A DNA stretch of 64,000 nucleotides, from NCBI GenBank assembly GCA_016185065.1, contig JACPOL010000007.1:1-64000 (forward strand), given 5' to 3'. Positions 46,046-55,401 of the stretch are shown here, one piece after another (the first letter of the stretch is position 1; every line of letters starts with the position of its first letter). A program made the translations under genes and the position numbers. The stretch comes from Chlamydiales bacterium (GTDB taxonomy: Bacteria; Chlamydiota; Chlamydiia; Chlamydiales; Rhabdochlamydiaceae). Below the pieces are notes generated by a model that saw only the letters and a list, made by a program, of their open reading frames with translations, had not been told where the DNA came from and made no database searches.

Positions 46046-47353
46046 TTACTTTGTGCTCAAGAGAAATTTAAGCCACCCTTCCCAATTCTTCACTTTATTA
46101 CGACTGAAAAATTCTGTGTCCATCTTATCGCCAGTGAGATAGGCGCTTGCCTCTTCCGCATTTACTTTTAAAGACGCATAAAAGCCAGGAAGATAACGTT
46201 CGATCTTACCCTCTTTGTCGAGCTTGAGAAGCGCTCCTTTAATCCCATCCGTACCCGACCCCACCCCATTATAAAAACCTAGCCATTTAAAAGTGTCGCC
46301 CGTGGCTAAGAGAAGATTCCTTTTTAAGTCTGGATTTTTGAGAATTGTATGGATAAATCTCAACGTATGCATCTTGTCAGTTGACACCCCGAGCTCTAAC
46401 ATCCTCTTTTTCTGAAGCAGAAGAGCCTTTTTATTCTTGGTGCCAAGATCTGTAATCATCTCTTTTACATCCGCAAGCTCCTTCTCAGAAGCTATAAGCC
46501 CATAGGCATCAAAAGGATCCTCTGACTTTTTTTCTTCAGCTTTCTTCTCTTCTGCAGGAGCCGCAGAAGCTGGCTTTGCAGCTGCGGCTGCAGGCGCAGC
46601 CAGGCTCTGCTCAAGAGAGAGCTCGATCATAGGCATGGAGAGTTCAATAGCTGCTTGAGCTGCAGCCGCTGCTGCTGCTGAAGTCGGACTCTGCGCCTCG
46701 CTTGGAGGGCTAACGATGTGAAAGGTGGGACCATCTTGCAGCTCACTTGGGGGACTGGCAATACGAGGGACTGGATCCACATCTTGCGGCTCACTTGGAG
46801 GGCTGGCAACATGAAAAGTTGGGCCCTCATCTCCATCGTGAAAGGTGGGTAGTTCAGCTTCTGGAGCCTCCTCGACAATTGCTGCTGCTGGTGGGTCTTC
46901 TGTGACTGGATCTAGCTTCTGTTCGATCTCTGTGTCTGAGAAAGCTTCGTTTAAGATCTCTGTAGGAAGCGCCCAAGCGTAGACAAAACGCACACCTGAC
47001 GCCGCATCTAGCACGCTGATCTCGAGATTCTGCATCGCCTTATCAAAGACCGCTGTACATACGCTATTATCTGAAAGGACGAGATGAATTGGATATGAGA
47101 GAAAAAAGGCGCCCGAAAGAATGAGATTGCCGGCGGCATTAAGCAGAGCAAGACAGGTTATCAGCTGAGCAAAGAGCCTTGGAAGGATCTCCCTCTCGAT
47201 AAAATTGAGCTCGCCTTCAGTAAGAGCTCTTACATCTGCGTCTCTACTATGGAGTTTAATTAGAGAGTCGGGAGCAAGAGCTTGCGCCAGGGGCAGAAAA
47301 TCAATCTGTTGGGGAAGGCAGCATAGAGGGGCAATCGTACACGCTTCGCTCAT
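46046..47353 (-). CDS. multidomain protein with PPSE repeats and shared C-terminal domain (family P, copy 2)
   Basis: About 435 residues from ATG 47353 (AAGGAG lies 3 bases before it). N-terminal part with a hydrophobic region (residues about 60-110). A linker carries three imperfect repeats of the type PTFH.(A)SPPSE.QD. An Ala/Pro/Lys-rich stretch (AAAAAAAQAA, KKAEEKKSEDP) follows. The C-terminal 130 residues match copy 1 (TLRFIHTILKNP...FKWLGFYNGVGSGTDGIKGAL...YLPGFYASLKV). The low-complexity linker recalls secreted or surface chlamydial proteins. Function unknown. Confidence 0.65.
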   Translation of the reverse strand: MSEACTIAPLCCLPQQIDFLPLAQALAPDSLIKLHSRDADVRALTEGELNFIEREILPRLFAQLITCLALLNAAGNLILSGAFFLSYPIHLVLSDNSVCTAVFDKAMQNLEISVLDAASGVRFVYAWALPTEILNEAFSDTEIEQKLDPVTEDPPAAAIVEEAPEAELPTFHDGDEGPTFHVASPPSEPQDVDPVPRIASPPSELQDGPTFHIVSPPSEAQSPTSAAAAAAAQAAIELSMPMIELSLEQSLAAPAAAAAKPASAAPAEEKKAEEKKSEDPFDAYGLIASEKELADVKEMITDLGTKNKKALLLQKKRMLELGVSTDKMHTLRFIHTILKNPDLKRNLLLATGDTFKWLGFYNGVGSGTDGIKGALLKLDKEGKIERYLPGFYASLKVNAEEASAYLTGDKMDTEFFSRNKVKNWEGWLKFLLSTK

Positions 47354-47371
47354 ATTCTCCTTCAAAGAATA

Positions 47372-48421
47372 TTAAAACTTGCGTGTAGTATTTTCTCTTA
47401 GAATGTCAATTGGTTGCAAATAAAAAAAATTCGAAAATGTAACTAAATTCGTGTGCCCTGCAAGAGGCGCTGGGAACTCCTCTTGCGAAAAGAGAAGTGT
47501 GTTTTTAAGCAGCCTGCCATATTTGGGAATCACATCCCCTTGCGAGACAAAAGAGGTGAGAGTTGGAAGAGCTCTTCTCTCCTCCCACTCACGGAGAATG
47601 TCTCGTGAGACGCCAGGCGCATTGAAAGAGAATGAGGTCTTCTCTTGGTTAACTAGCTTATCTTCATAGAGAACGGTGTAAGCTGTGAGAATCCCTCCAA
47701 GACTAAATCCCATGATGCGCGCTTTGCAGCAGACAGCCTCCGCCTTCTCGAGCCACTCATGAATCTTCTCTCTTCCCTGTTCAAAAGCGCGAAGACCGGG
47801 ATCGTAAATCTCTAGATCGCTGATCACAGAAGCCCAGCCGCGTTCTGTAACGAGCGAGAAGTCCGTTCCGCGGAAGAGGAGAATAGGAATCCCCTCCTCG
47901 CCTTGATAGGGAAGGAGTCCAAAGGCGGGCATGCCGTGCCAGAGGTCAAGTACTGCATCAACCAGATAGGAGGTGAGCTTGGGTTTAGAGTTTGCATCAA
48001 GGGTTGGTATCGCAATGATCTGTCCCTCTTTCAACTCTCGATAAGCGAGGACTTTGGTGACAACTTCAGCAGTCATTATCTCTCGCTGAAAAGGATCTTC
48101 TACCTTCTCATGTATCTCGTTTAGCGCCTCTTGTGTGAGGGCGATATCGCTCTCCTCCTCAGTCACTTTTCCTACAATTGGATGCTCTTCGGAAAAGTAG
48201 TTGCACTCAGCGTTGAACCTTTGAAGCTCAGGGTGCGTATTTTCAAATGGTTGGGCTTTTGCTGTCTGCAAAACAGCATAAGTGCGGGACGCCTCGTCGA
48301 AAATCACGGAGAGCATCTTGTCTAGATTTTTTACAAAGGAGGTCCTAAGCGTGCCCTGCCAGGAGCTCTCCTGTTTTTCTGTGCCCTGTTCAACAGTGAA
48401 TCCAAAAAACGTTCGGCCCAT
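47372..48421 (-). CDS. alpha/beta hydrolase, class 3 lipase-like, possibly exported
   Basis: 349 residues from the ATG at 48421. The nucleophile elbow GFSLGG and a lid-side ILLFRGTDFS (oxyanion) point to a class 3 lipase. SQGDVIPKYGR provides the Asp and AGHTNLVTF the His. An in-frame extension (CTG AAA CGC ACA ATC TTT TTT CTT) would add MKRTIFFLLF, making a signal peptide, with AAGAGGATC upstream of the CTG. Location between the two family P genes and the sulfatase suggests an envelope or host-lipid role. Confidence 0.78.
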   Translation of the reverse strand: MGRTFFGFTVEQGTEKQESSWQGTLRTSFVKNLDKMLSVIFDEASRTYAVLQTAKAQPFENTHPELQRFNAECNYFSEEHPIVGKVTEEESDIALTQEALNEIHEKVEDPFQREIMTAEVVTKVLAYRELKEGQIIAIPTLDANSKPKLTSYLVDAVLDLWHGMPAFGLLPYQGEEGIPILLFRGTDFSLVTERGWASVISDLEIYDPGLRAFEQGREKIHEWLEKAEAVCCKARIMGFSLGGILTAYTVLYEDKLVNQEKTSFSFNAPGVSRDILREWEERRALPTLTSFVSQGDVIPKYGRLLKNTLLFSQEEFPAPLAGHTNLVTFSNFFYLQPIDILRENTTRKF

Positions 48422-48463
48422 AAAAAGAAGAAAAAAGATTGTGCGTTTCAGCAGAGGATCCTC

Positions 48464-50353
48464 TTATTTTGAGAAAACGGTTTCCAATGCTGAGTCAAAC
48501 TCTTCAAGCATCACTGAAAAGTTACTCTGGTTATTTTCGCCATAACGATCTTTTACTGACAAGACGGAGAGTTGCGATTTTGAGAATTCGGGATCCTCTT
48601 CCATTCGGAGAGTAAGCACCTTCTTTCCGCTATGCACTAGAAACTCCTTTGGATCTCTCTCCCCATTGTAGCGAGCGCTTACTGCGTAGGGCCATCTGTG
48701 CGCTTTAAAAATGGACTCTCCTTGGAGATGAGAGAGAGGGCGGTCTGTGCCTAGTAGATAGTGAAATAGAGTGGGGAAGATGTCGATATGAGAGGTGAGC
48801 CTGGTCGGAGAGGCAGCAGGAAGCTGGCTGCCATCTCCAAATTTATAATAGAGAGGTACATGAGTTTGGGCGATGTTAAGAGTTGAGGCGTGGAAGAGGT
48901 GGCCATCTTCGAAAAACTCTTCGCCATGGTCGGCTGTGACCACAACGACCGCCTTATCATCATTCTTTGTCTGCTTCAGTACCTGTAAAAACTTCCCAAA
49001 TAGACCATCGACATAATGGATCGAATTGCGGTAGCGATTTTTAATGAGCTCGAGATCCTGCTCAGAATAGGAGAATTTTAAGTAGTCGATCTTCTCCACG
49101 ATAGGCAGAAACGGAGAAGCAGTCTCTTGCGGCCAGCTGTAGTCGAAGTGTGTCGATTCTAGAAAGATGATATGCACCTGTCCTCCTATCTCCTTCCTCG
49201 CCCGCATCTCCTCCATGAGCTTCTCCATCGTCCTCTCATCGCTCTGATAAGGGAGGATCTCCGCTCCGTGTCCAAAAACAAAGAAGCGGTCGACAAGAGA
49301 GCGCTTCTCACCGAAGAGCTTCTCATCCATCTCATAAAAGCAGAGTCGCGCAGAGGAGTATACATTCAGGGTGTATCCGAGCTCTTTTAATGCTTTTAGA
49401 GCAGGGCTGCCCGTCTTCCGATGTTCAAAGGTGCTCTTTGTCCAGTGGAAGGGAAATTTCGAGTAGAAGAGCGAAAACCAGGAGAGGTGCGTCGCATTTG
49501 CGCTTGAGAGGGCAAGATCAAAAGAGACGTTCTCTTTTTTGAAGCTTGCTAGATGAGGAGAGATCTCTTGAGTAATAAAGTCATCCCTTAAACTCTCGAT
49601 AACAAAAATGAAGATATCCGGCTTGTGCACAGCTGTCAGTGGAATGGTGCTACCAAGCTCTCCGCTGCCAATATTCTCCTTGGGAAGAAAGGGGCGAACG
49701 GGAATCTTCTCATAGTTTGGTGCGAAAACCGTCTCTTTAAGAGGGAGCGTCTTTCTTAAATTCTCGTACGTAGAAGCCGTAAGAGGAAGTACTGTTGAGA
49801 GGTCCCATACAGCTAAGACCGCAACGACCGCGCAGGTGAGCTGAACAAGCTTGGTAATAGAGGTAAAAAACTCTCTCTTCTTCTCTAACTTTTCACATAA
49901 AACAAAGAGGAGCACTCCAATAAAAGGAAGAACGGCTGCAATTGTCCCAGCTACCGCCCATACAGAGAGGGGCACGTTGCTAGACTTTAGAATCTCAAGA
50001 AAGTTGCTCAAGCTCTCGTCTAACATCAGCGACATTGCAAACCAGATCGTCATATCCATCAGACGAATGAGGAAAAAATCGATCAGCTGAGCAACGAGCA
50101 GTAGAAAAGTTAGCGCGATGTAGGCAAAAAACAAGAATCGCGGAAGGTAGTGTCTCACCACTACCGCGATAACGAGGAGAAAGAGCGCCTCAAGAAAACT
50201 CTGAAGAATCACGTCCACCAGGAAGGCGAGCTGACTGATTTGGGGGATCTTCTCAAGAAGAAGAACGTGGGCAGAATGAACCAGAGCAAGGCAGAAAAAT
50301 AGAAATCCGAAATAGAGGTAGTTAACTCTTTTTGGAGAAAAAATATTTTTCAT
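48464..50353 (-). CDS. sulfatase/alkaline-phosphatase-fold membrane enzyme (LtaS/EptA-like)
   Basis: 629 residues. Five N-terminal hydrophobic segments (residues about 12-30, 45-65, 70-95, 120-145 and 165-185) precede a periplasmic sulfatase-type domain. Metal and catalytic blocks: IFVIESLRDD, SANATHLSWFSLFY (candidate Thr nucleophile), VVVVTADHGEEFFEDGHLFH. Such enzymes transfer phosphoethanolamine or glycerol phosphate to lipids. Start is ATG 50353 (MKNIFSPKRVN). The 3' end abuts the lipase gene, possibly one unit. The MITE lies just upstream. Confidence 0.85.
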   Translation of the reverse strand: MKNIFSPKRVNYLYFGFLFFCLALVHSAHVLLLEKIPQISQLAFLVDVILQSFLEALFLLVIAVVVRHYLPRFLFFAYIALTFLLLVAQLIDFFLIRLMDMTIWFAMSLMLDESLSNFLEILKSSNVPLSVWAVAGTIAAVLPFIGVLLFVLCEKLEKKREFFTSITKLVQLTCAVVAVLAVWDLSTVLPLTASTYENLRKTLPLKETVFAPNYEKIPVRPFLPKENIGSGELGSTIPLTAVHKPDIFIFVIESLRDDFITQEISPHLASFKKENVSFDLALSSANATHLSWFSLFYSKFPFHWTKSTFEHRKTGSPALKALKELGYTLNVYSSARLCFYEMDEKLFGEKRSLVDRFFVFGHGAEILPYQSDERTMEKLMEEMRARKEIGGQVHIIFLESTHFDYSWPQETASPFLPIVEKIDYLKFSYSEQDLELIKNRYRNSIHYVDGLFGKFLQVLKQTKNDDKAVVVVTADHGEEFFEDGHLFHASTLNIAQTHVPLYYKFGDGSQLPAASPTRLTSHIDIFPTLFHYLLGTDRPLSHLQGESIFKAHRWPYAVSARYNGERDPKEFLVHSGKKVLTLRMEEDPEFSKSQLSVLSVKDRYGENNQSNFSVMLEEFDSALETVFSK

Positions 50354-50366
50354 TTAACTCTTCTTA

Positions 50367-50526
50367 GAGGGTGTCTACAAAGGCAGCAACATGCTTTTTT
50401 AGTCTTTTCGGCAGACTATAAATTGTCTTTCTTGGCCTACTTTCTCAAGTATATCCTGCGAAAAACAATTTAAATTCTTCCCAAAAACCTTAAAAAATCA
50501 AAGTTTCTGACTTTGTAGACACCCTC
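50367..50526. mobile_element. 160-bp MITE-like element with 24-bp terminal inverted repeats and TTA duplication
   Basis: Ends GAGGGTGTCTACAAAGGCAG and its complement (24 bp, two mismatches). Flanked by TTA at 50364-50366 and 50527-50529. The TNA duplication and GAGGGTGTC ends fit a derivative of the IS5 family; no transposase is present. The right-hand TTA is the stop codon (TAA on minus) of the gene at 50527. Confidence 0.85.
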
Positions 50527-51297
50527 TTAATTTCCTATGAGAAAGCGAACAAGCCCATCGCAATCCAATCTCTGGATAAAGGGGGTTACGTCTTTTACTT
50601 CTACATTTAAAAGTTCAGCAAATCCAGGAATGAATCTCTGGACGTTGTTTCTAGTCGCTTCTTCTCTGAGCCTACGCGAGAATCCATCGATGAGGTTATC
50701 CCACTTAAAGCCGTTCTTTTTAATCAGCTTAAGCGCGCGCTTCAGCTTAAGATCTGAACATGCATATCCGATAAACCTCAATGGATGCACGTGGTTGATC
50801 TTATCTCCCTTTCTCTCCATGTCTTTCTTGTCTATGAGAAGCTGAAAGACGTTCTTATCTGACATCGAAGTGAGAATATACGCGATTGTCTGCTTCTCCC
50901 ACTCGTGCAGCGGAAGCTGAGAAAAATCGGCGATATCGGCATCAGCACTAGGAGGGAGATCGGAGGGCGCTAAAAATGGATCTTCAAGATCCTCATCCTC
51001 ATCATCACCCAGTGAGAACCTCTCCGCTTGCGCTGTATCGAATAAAAGGGCCTTCTGATCATTTCTTGTAGAGAGAGTCTGATCGATCTCTTTAGAGGCC
51101 TCTTCTAAGTAGGCGCCTACAAGAAGCAGCTTTTCCCGCTGCTCTTCATCCGCCACCTGTCCTGAGACGCGAAGCAGCCGCTCCTTGGCAATCTCTAAAT
51201 GCTCTGAGATCTGGGCGGCATCTGAGTAGTTTAGCTCACTTGCGCAGCAGACCCCGCTTGTCATCATCACAATCAAAGAAAAGGTGGTGTATCTCAT
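50527..51297 (-). CDS. exported protein with shared C-terminal domain (family P, copy 3)
   Basis: 256 residues. Signal-peptide-like start MRYTTFSLIVMMTSGVCCASE. A helical middle (ISEHLEIAKERLLRVSGQVADEEQREKLLL) precedes an acidic stretch (DDEDEDLEDP). The C-terminal 130 residues align with copies 1 and 2 (PLRFIGYACSDLKLKRAL...FKWDNLIDGF...RFIPGFAELLNVEV). Its stop codon is part of the MITE target duplication, so the insertion left the protein intact. Function unknown. Confidence 0.68.
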   Translation of the reverse strand: MRYTTFSLIVMMTSGVCCASELNYSDAAQISEHLEIAKERLLRVSGQVADEEQREKLLLVGAYLEEASKEIDQTLSTRNDQKALLFDTAQAERFSLGDDEDEDLEDPFLAPSDLPPSADADIADFSQLPLHEWEKQTIAYILTSMSDKNVFQLLIDKKDMERKGDKINHVHPLRFIGYACSDLKLKRALKLIKKNGFKWDNLIDGFSRRLREEATRNNVQRFIPGFAELLNVEVKDVTPFIQRLDCDGLVRFLIGN

Positions 51298-51348
51298 AGT
51301 TGCCTCAAAAATCGAAAAAATAGTTCACGTCCGCATTTCGAGCAAATG

Positions 51349-51990
51349 CTATTTAAAATAGCCAAATTTCTTCTCCGCATCTTCAAGCCAGCTTTCGGCA
51401 CGGATCGTCGTGCTCTCTCCGTGGCCTGGATAGACCCTTGTTTCCAAAGGAAGAGCTGCCAGTTTTTTTAGAGAAGGCCACATACGCTTTGCAGAAGAAG
51501 TGGGAAAGCTCAAATTTCCAATTGAGCCGCGAAAGAGAGTATCTCCTGAAATTAGGACCGCTTCTTTGGGCAGATAGAAGCAGACCGATCCTGGTGTATG
51601 TCCAGGCGTATGGATCACGTGGATCTCCAATTTTCCCACCATAATCACCTGGCCGTCGGTTAAGAGGCCATCGGGGACTACCCCCTGCATGGGAAACATC
51701 ATGGGGAGCTGGTCGGAACCCGGCTTTTCTAAATTCCCTCTATCCTCTTCGTGGATATAGACAGGAGCCTTTAGCTCGCTCTTCAGAAGAGCGACCTCGC
51801 CGATATGATCCCAGTGAGAGTGTGTCAGTAAAATTTTTTCAACTGTGAGCGAGAGTTCGCGAGCTCGTTTTACCAGGGTGTGCGCACTTGCAAAGGGCAC
51901 ATCGATAACTGCCCCTTTGTGCGTCTCGGAGCATCCAATTAAAAGGGTATTTGTATCTAGAGGACCTGCAGAAAAGATCTGTAAAATCAT
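51349..51990 (-). CDS. MBL-fold metallo-hydrolase (glyoxalase II-like)
   Basis: 213 residues. All zinc ligands are visible: HSHWDH, HTPGHTPGSV, SGDTLFRGSIG, YPGHGEST. Length is that of the short 'glyoxalase II-like' group, which splits thioesters such as S-lactoylglutathione or has unknown substrates. ATG at 51990 is the natural start. tRNA-Arg lies 5 bases upstream on the same strand. Confidence 0.92.
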   Translation of the reverse strand: MILQIFSAGPLDTNTLLIGCSETHKGAVIDVPFASAHTLVKRARELSLTVEKILLTHSHWDHIGEVALLKSELKAPVYIHEEDRGNLEKPGSDQLPMMFPMQGVVPDGLLTDGQVIMVGKLEIHVIHTPGHTPGSVCFYLPKEAVLISGDTLFRGSIGNLSFPTSSAKRMWPSLKKLAALPLETRVYPGHGESTTIRAESWLEDAEKKFGYFK

Positions 51991-51995
51991 AAATT

Positions 51996-52069
51996 TGCAC
52001 CGGAGAGGATTCGAACCTCTGACCTCACGGTTCGTAGCCGTGTACTCTATCCAGCTGAGCTACCGGTGC
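51996..52069 (-). tRNA. tRNA-Arg(ACG)
   Basis: 74 bases. Acceptor GCACCGG/CCGGTGC, D arm GCTCAGCTGGATAGAGT, anticodon loop CTACGAA with anticodon ACG, T arm AGAGG-TTCGAAT-CCTCT. A on the first anticodon base would need tadA deamination to inosine. CCA is not encoded. Confidence 0.97.
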
Positions 52070-52096
52070 GAAGTAGAGCGACTCAGGCTATCTAGG

Positions 52097-52726
52097 ATGG
52101 CAAACTATCCCATTTTCAGCAACAATATCCTCAATATGATCGATTGGACAAAGCAGTGGGAGCAGTTTGCCCCGAATTTTGAAAAGGGATACGCCCATAT
52201 CGACCTCAAGAGGTATGGAGCAGAGCCCCCTCTACGCCTCAAGCCTGGGCCCGGGTTTGGGGATCTCTCCCATCCCACTACCCGCCTCATGCTCGAATCG
52301 ATGGCTCCTGAGGTAAAGGGCAAGATGCTTGTCGATATCGGCTCTGGAAGCGGCATTTTAACTCTTGCCGCGTGGCTACTAGGCGCCACGCAGTGCATCG
52401 GCATCGATATCGATCCAGACGCCGTTGTTCACGCCCGGGAGAATGCGAAAGTCAATGGCGCTGAAGAAGGGGTAGAATTTTTTCCTTCCACCAGCCCTCC
52501 TGCTCTCAAGGGGCCGCTCCTTATTCTTCTGAATATGATCTCCTCGGAGCAGCAGATCGCAAAGGAGATGTATAAAAATCTATTCACTCAAGCAGAGCAG
52601 ATCATCGCCTCAGGTATTCTAGCCACACAGCGAGACCACTACTTGAACCTAGCCCATGAATGGGGCTGGAAGCTCGCCCATGAAAAAGAAAGAGAGGGCT
52701 GGCTAGCCCTCTCTTTCCTAAAGTAA
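52097..52726 (+). CDS. PrmA-like protein methyltransferase
   Basis: About 209 residues from ATG 52097. SAM site MLVDIGSGSGILTLAAWLLG is followed by CIGIDIDPDAVVHARENAKVNG, the pattern of PrmA, which methylates ribosomal protein L11. PrmA usually has NP(G/N)xAFGTGxHxTT before the SAM site; here KPGPGFGDLSHPTTRL stands in its place. The protein is shorter than E. coli PrmA, lacking the N-terminal domain that binds L11. The open frame extends upstream over tRNA-Arg, which rules out earlier starts. Substrate is therefore uncertain. Confidence 0.8.
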   Translation: MANYPIFSNNILNMIDWTKQWEQFAPNFEKGYAHIDLKRYGAEPPLRLKPGPGFGDLSHPTTRLMLESMAPEVKGKMLVDIGSGSGILTLAAWLLGATQCIGIDIDPDAVVHARENAKVNGAEEGVEFFPSTSPPALKGPLLILLNMISSEQQIAKEMYKNLFTQAEQIIASGILATQRDHYLNLAHEWGWKLAHEKEREGWLALSFLK

Positions 52727-52754
52727 ACAAGCGCGCGGAAGAGAAGAGCGCCTC

Positions 52755-54455
<1,701 letters not shown>

Positions 54456-54469
54456 TTAATCTTTTTTAG

Positions 54470-54769
54470 TTATGCTAGAACGCCCAGGATGTCATCTTCT
54501 GACATAATGAGGTAGTCCGTAGAGAGATCATCTGTTTTTACTTCGCTTCCAGCATAGGCTGAAAAGAGCACTCTGTCGCCCACTTGGATGCCCATAGCGT
54601 GCACTTTTCCCTCTTCATCCGTTCTGCCAGGACCCACTGCGACCACTTCGCCCTGTTTCGGTTTTTCTTTTGCAGAATCCGGAAGAATGATGCCGCCCTT
54701 TGAAGTTTTTGCCTCGGAGCGTTTAACGAGCACGCGATTGCCTAAAGGTCTGATCTTCTTGAATGCCAT
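54470..54769 (-). CDS. groES: co-chaperonin GroES (10 kDa)
   Basis: 99 residues. [32 protein letters not shown] is the canonical strand plus mobile loop that binds Gro[13 protein letters not shown] and [13 protein letters not shown] follow. ATG at 54769, with GGGAGAG 6 bases before. First gene of groES-groEL; promoter and CIRCE lie within 120 bases upstream. Confidence 0.97.
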   Translation of the reverse strand: MAFKKIRPLGNRVLVKRSEAKTSKGGIILPDSAKEKPKQGEVVAVGPGRTDEEGKVHAMGIQVGDRVLFSAYAGSEVKTDDLSTDYLIMSEDDILGVLA

Positions 54770-54815
54770 AGGTACTCTCCCAAAAAATTTTTAAAATCTT
54801 ACAAATGAAAGCAAG

Positions 54816-54844
54816 ATCGTAGAGCTCTCCCCGTTTTTTGTCAA
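54816..54844 (-). promoter_or_regulatory. groES-groEL sigma-70-type promoter
   Basis: Minus strand reads TTGACA (54839-54844), 17 bases, TACGAT (54816-54821). Perfect -35 and optimal spacing. Located 47 bases before the groES ATG. Confidence 0.8.
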
Positions 54845-54861
54845 GGAACCAAACCACCATT

Positions 54862-54888
54862 TTAGCAAACACAAACCGCGACTGCTAA
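54862..54888. promoter_or_regulatory. CIRCE operator (HrcA site)
   Basis: TTAGCAAAC-N9-GACTGCTAA. Consensus is TTAGCACTC-N9-GAGTGCTAA; 15 of 18 positions match, with exact spacing. It lies 17 bases upstream of the -35 box rather than over or after the promoter, and 2 bases after the hsp20 stop. HrcA repression under normal temperature is inferred from family knowledge. Confidence 0.82.
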
Positions 54889-54890
54889 AT

Positions 54891-55322
54891 TTATACTGTG
54901 GCTTTTACGGGAATCTTTTTGGAGAGCGCTTTCTGCGCTTTGGGGAAGGCGATTGTGAGGATGCCATCTCTGCAGGTCGCCTCGGGCTGGCGGCTCTCGT
55001 CGATGTTGCCTGGAACGGCGATGCGATACGAGAAGACATTTACAGCTCTACGATAGAACTTCCTGCCTTTATCCTCTTCTCTTCTCTCGGCTTTTATCCA
55101 GAGAAGACCCTTATCGAAGGTGGTTTCGATATTTTCGGGCTTGATGCCGGGCACTGCGGCCTCAATGTAGATGCTCTGCTCATCTTCAGAAACGGAGAGA
55201 CCAGAAGCGTCGGAGAACTCCTGCAGCCACCCCTCCTCCTCTTCATCGAAGAGGGAGAATGGGAAGCGCATCGCTGGAAAAGACCAGAAAGAGCGCGAGA
55301 CGAGTTTGTGCTTCTTAGACAT
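54891..55322 (-). CDS. small heat shock protein (Hsp20/alpha-crystallin)
   Basis: About 143 residues from the MSKKHKL start at 55322 (open to 55352). The alpha-crystallin domain shows IYIEAAVPGIKPENIETTFDKGLLWIKAERRE, and IPGNIDESR..ATCRDGILTIAFPK contains the conserved GIL. It binds unfolded proteins without ATP. It precedes groES-groEL in the same direction, so a heat-inducible cluster is formed. CIRCE immediately follows its stop. Confidence 0.92.
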   Translation of the reverse strand: MSKKHKLVSRSFWSFPAMRFPFSLFDEEEEGWLQEFSDASGLSVSEDEQSIYIEAAVPGIKPENIETTFDKGLLWIKAERREEDKGRKFYRRAVNVFSYRIAVPGNIDESRQPEATCRDGILTIAFPKAQKALSKKIPVKATV

Positions 55323-55401
55323 TGTCGATCCGGAGTTCAGAGTCGTTAACATAATTTCTTGACTCTGTTTTTTTTGTCAAACTTTGTATAGAATTCATCT
55401 C

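Noticed and set aside
51845-52096. Extended N-terminus of the PrmA-like gene
   Set aside because: It overlaps tRNA-Arg(ACG) completely and the MBL gene; homology begins after 52097.
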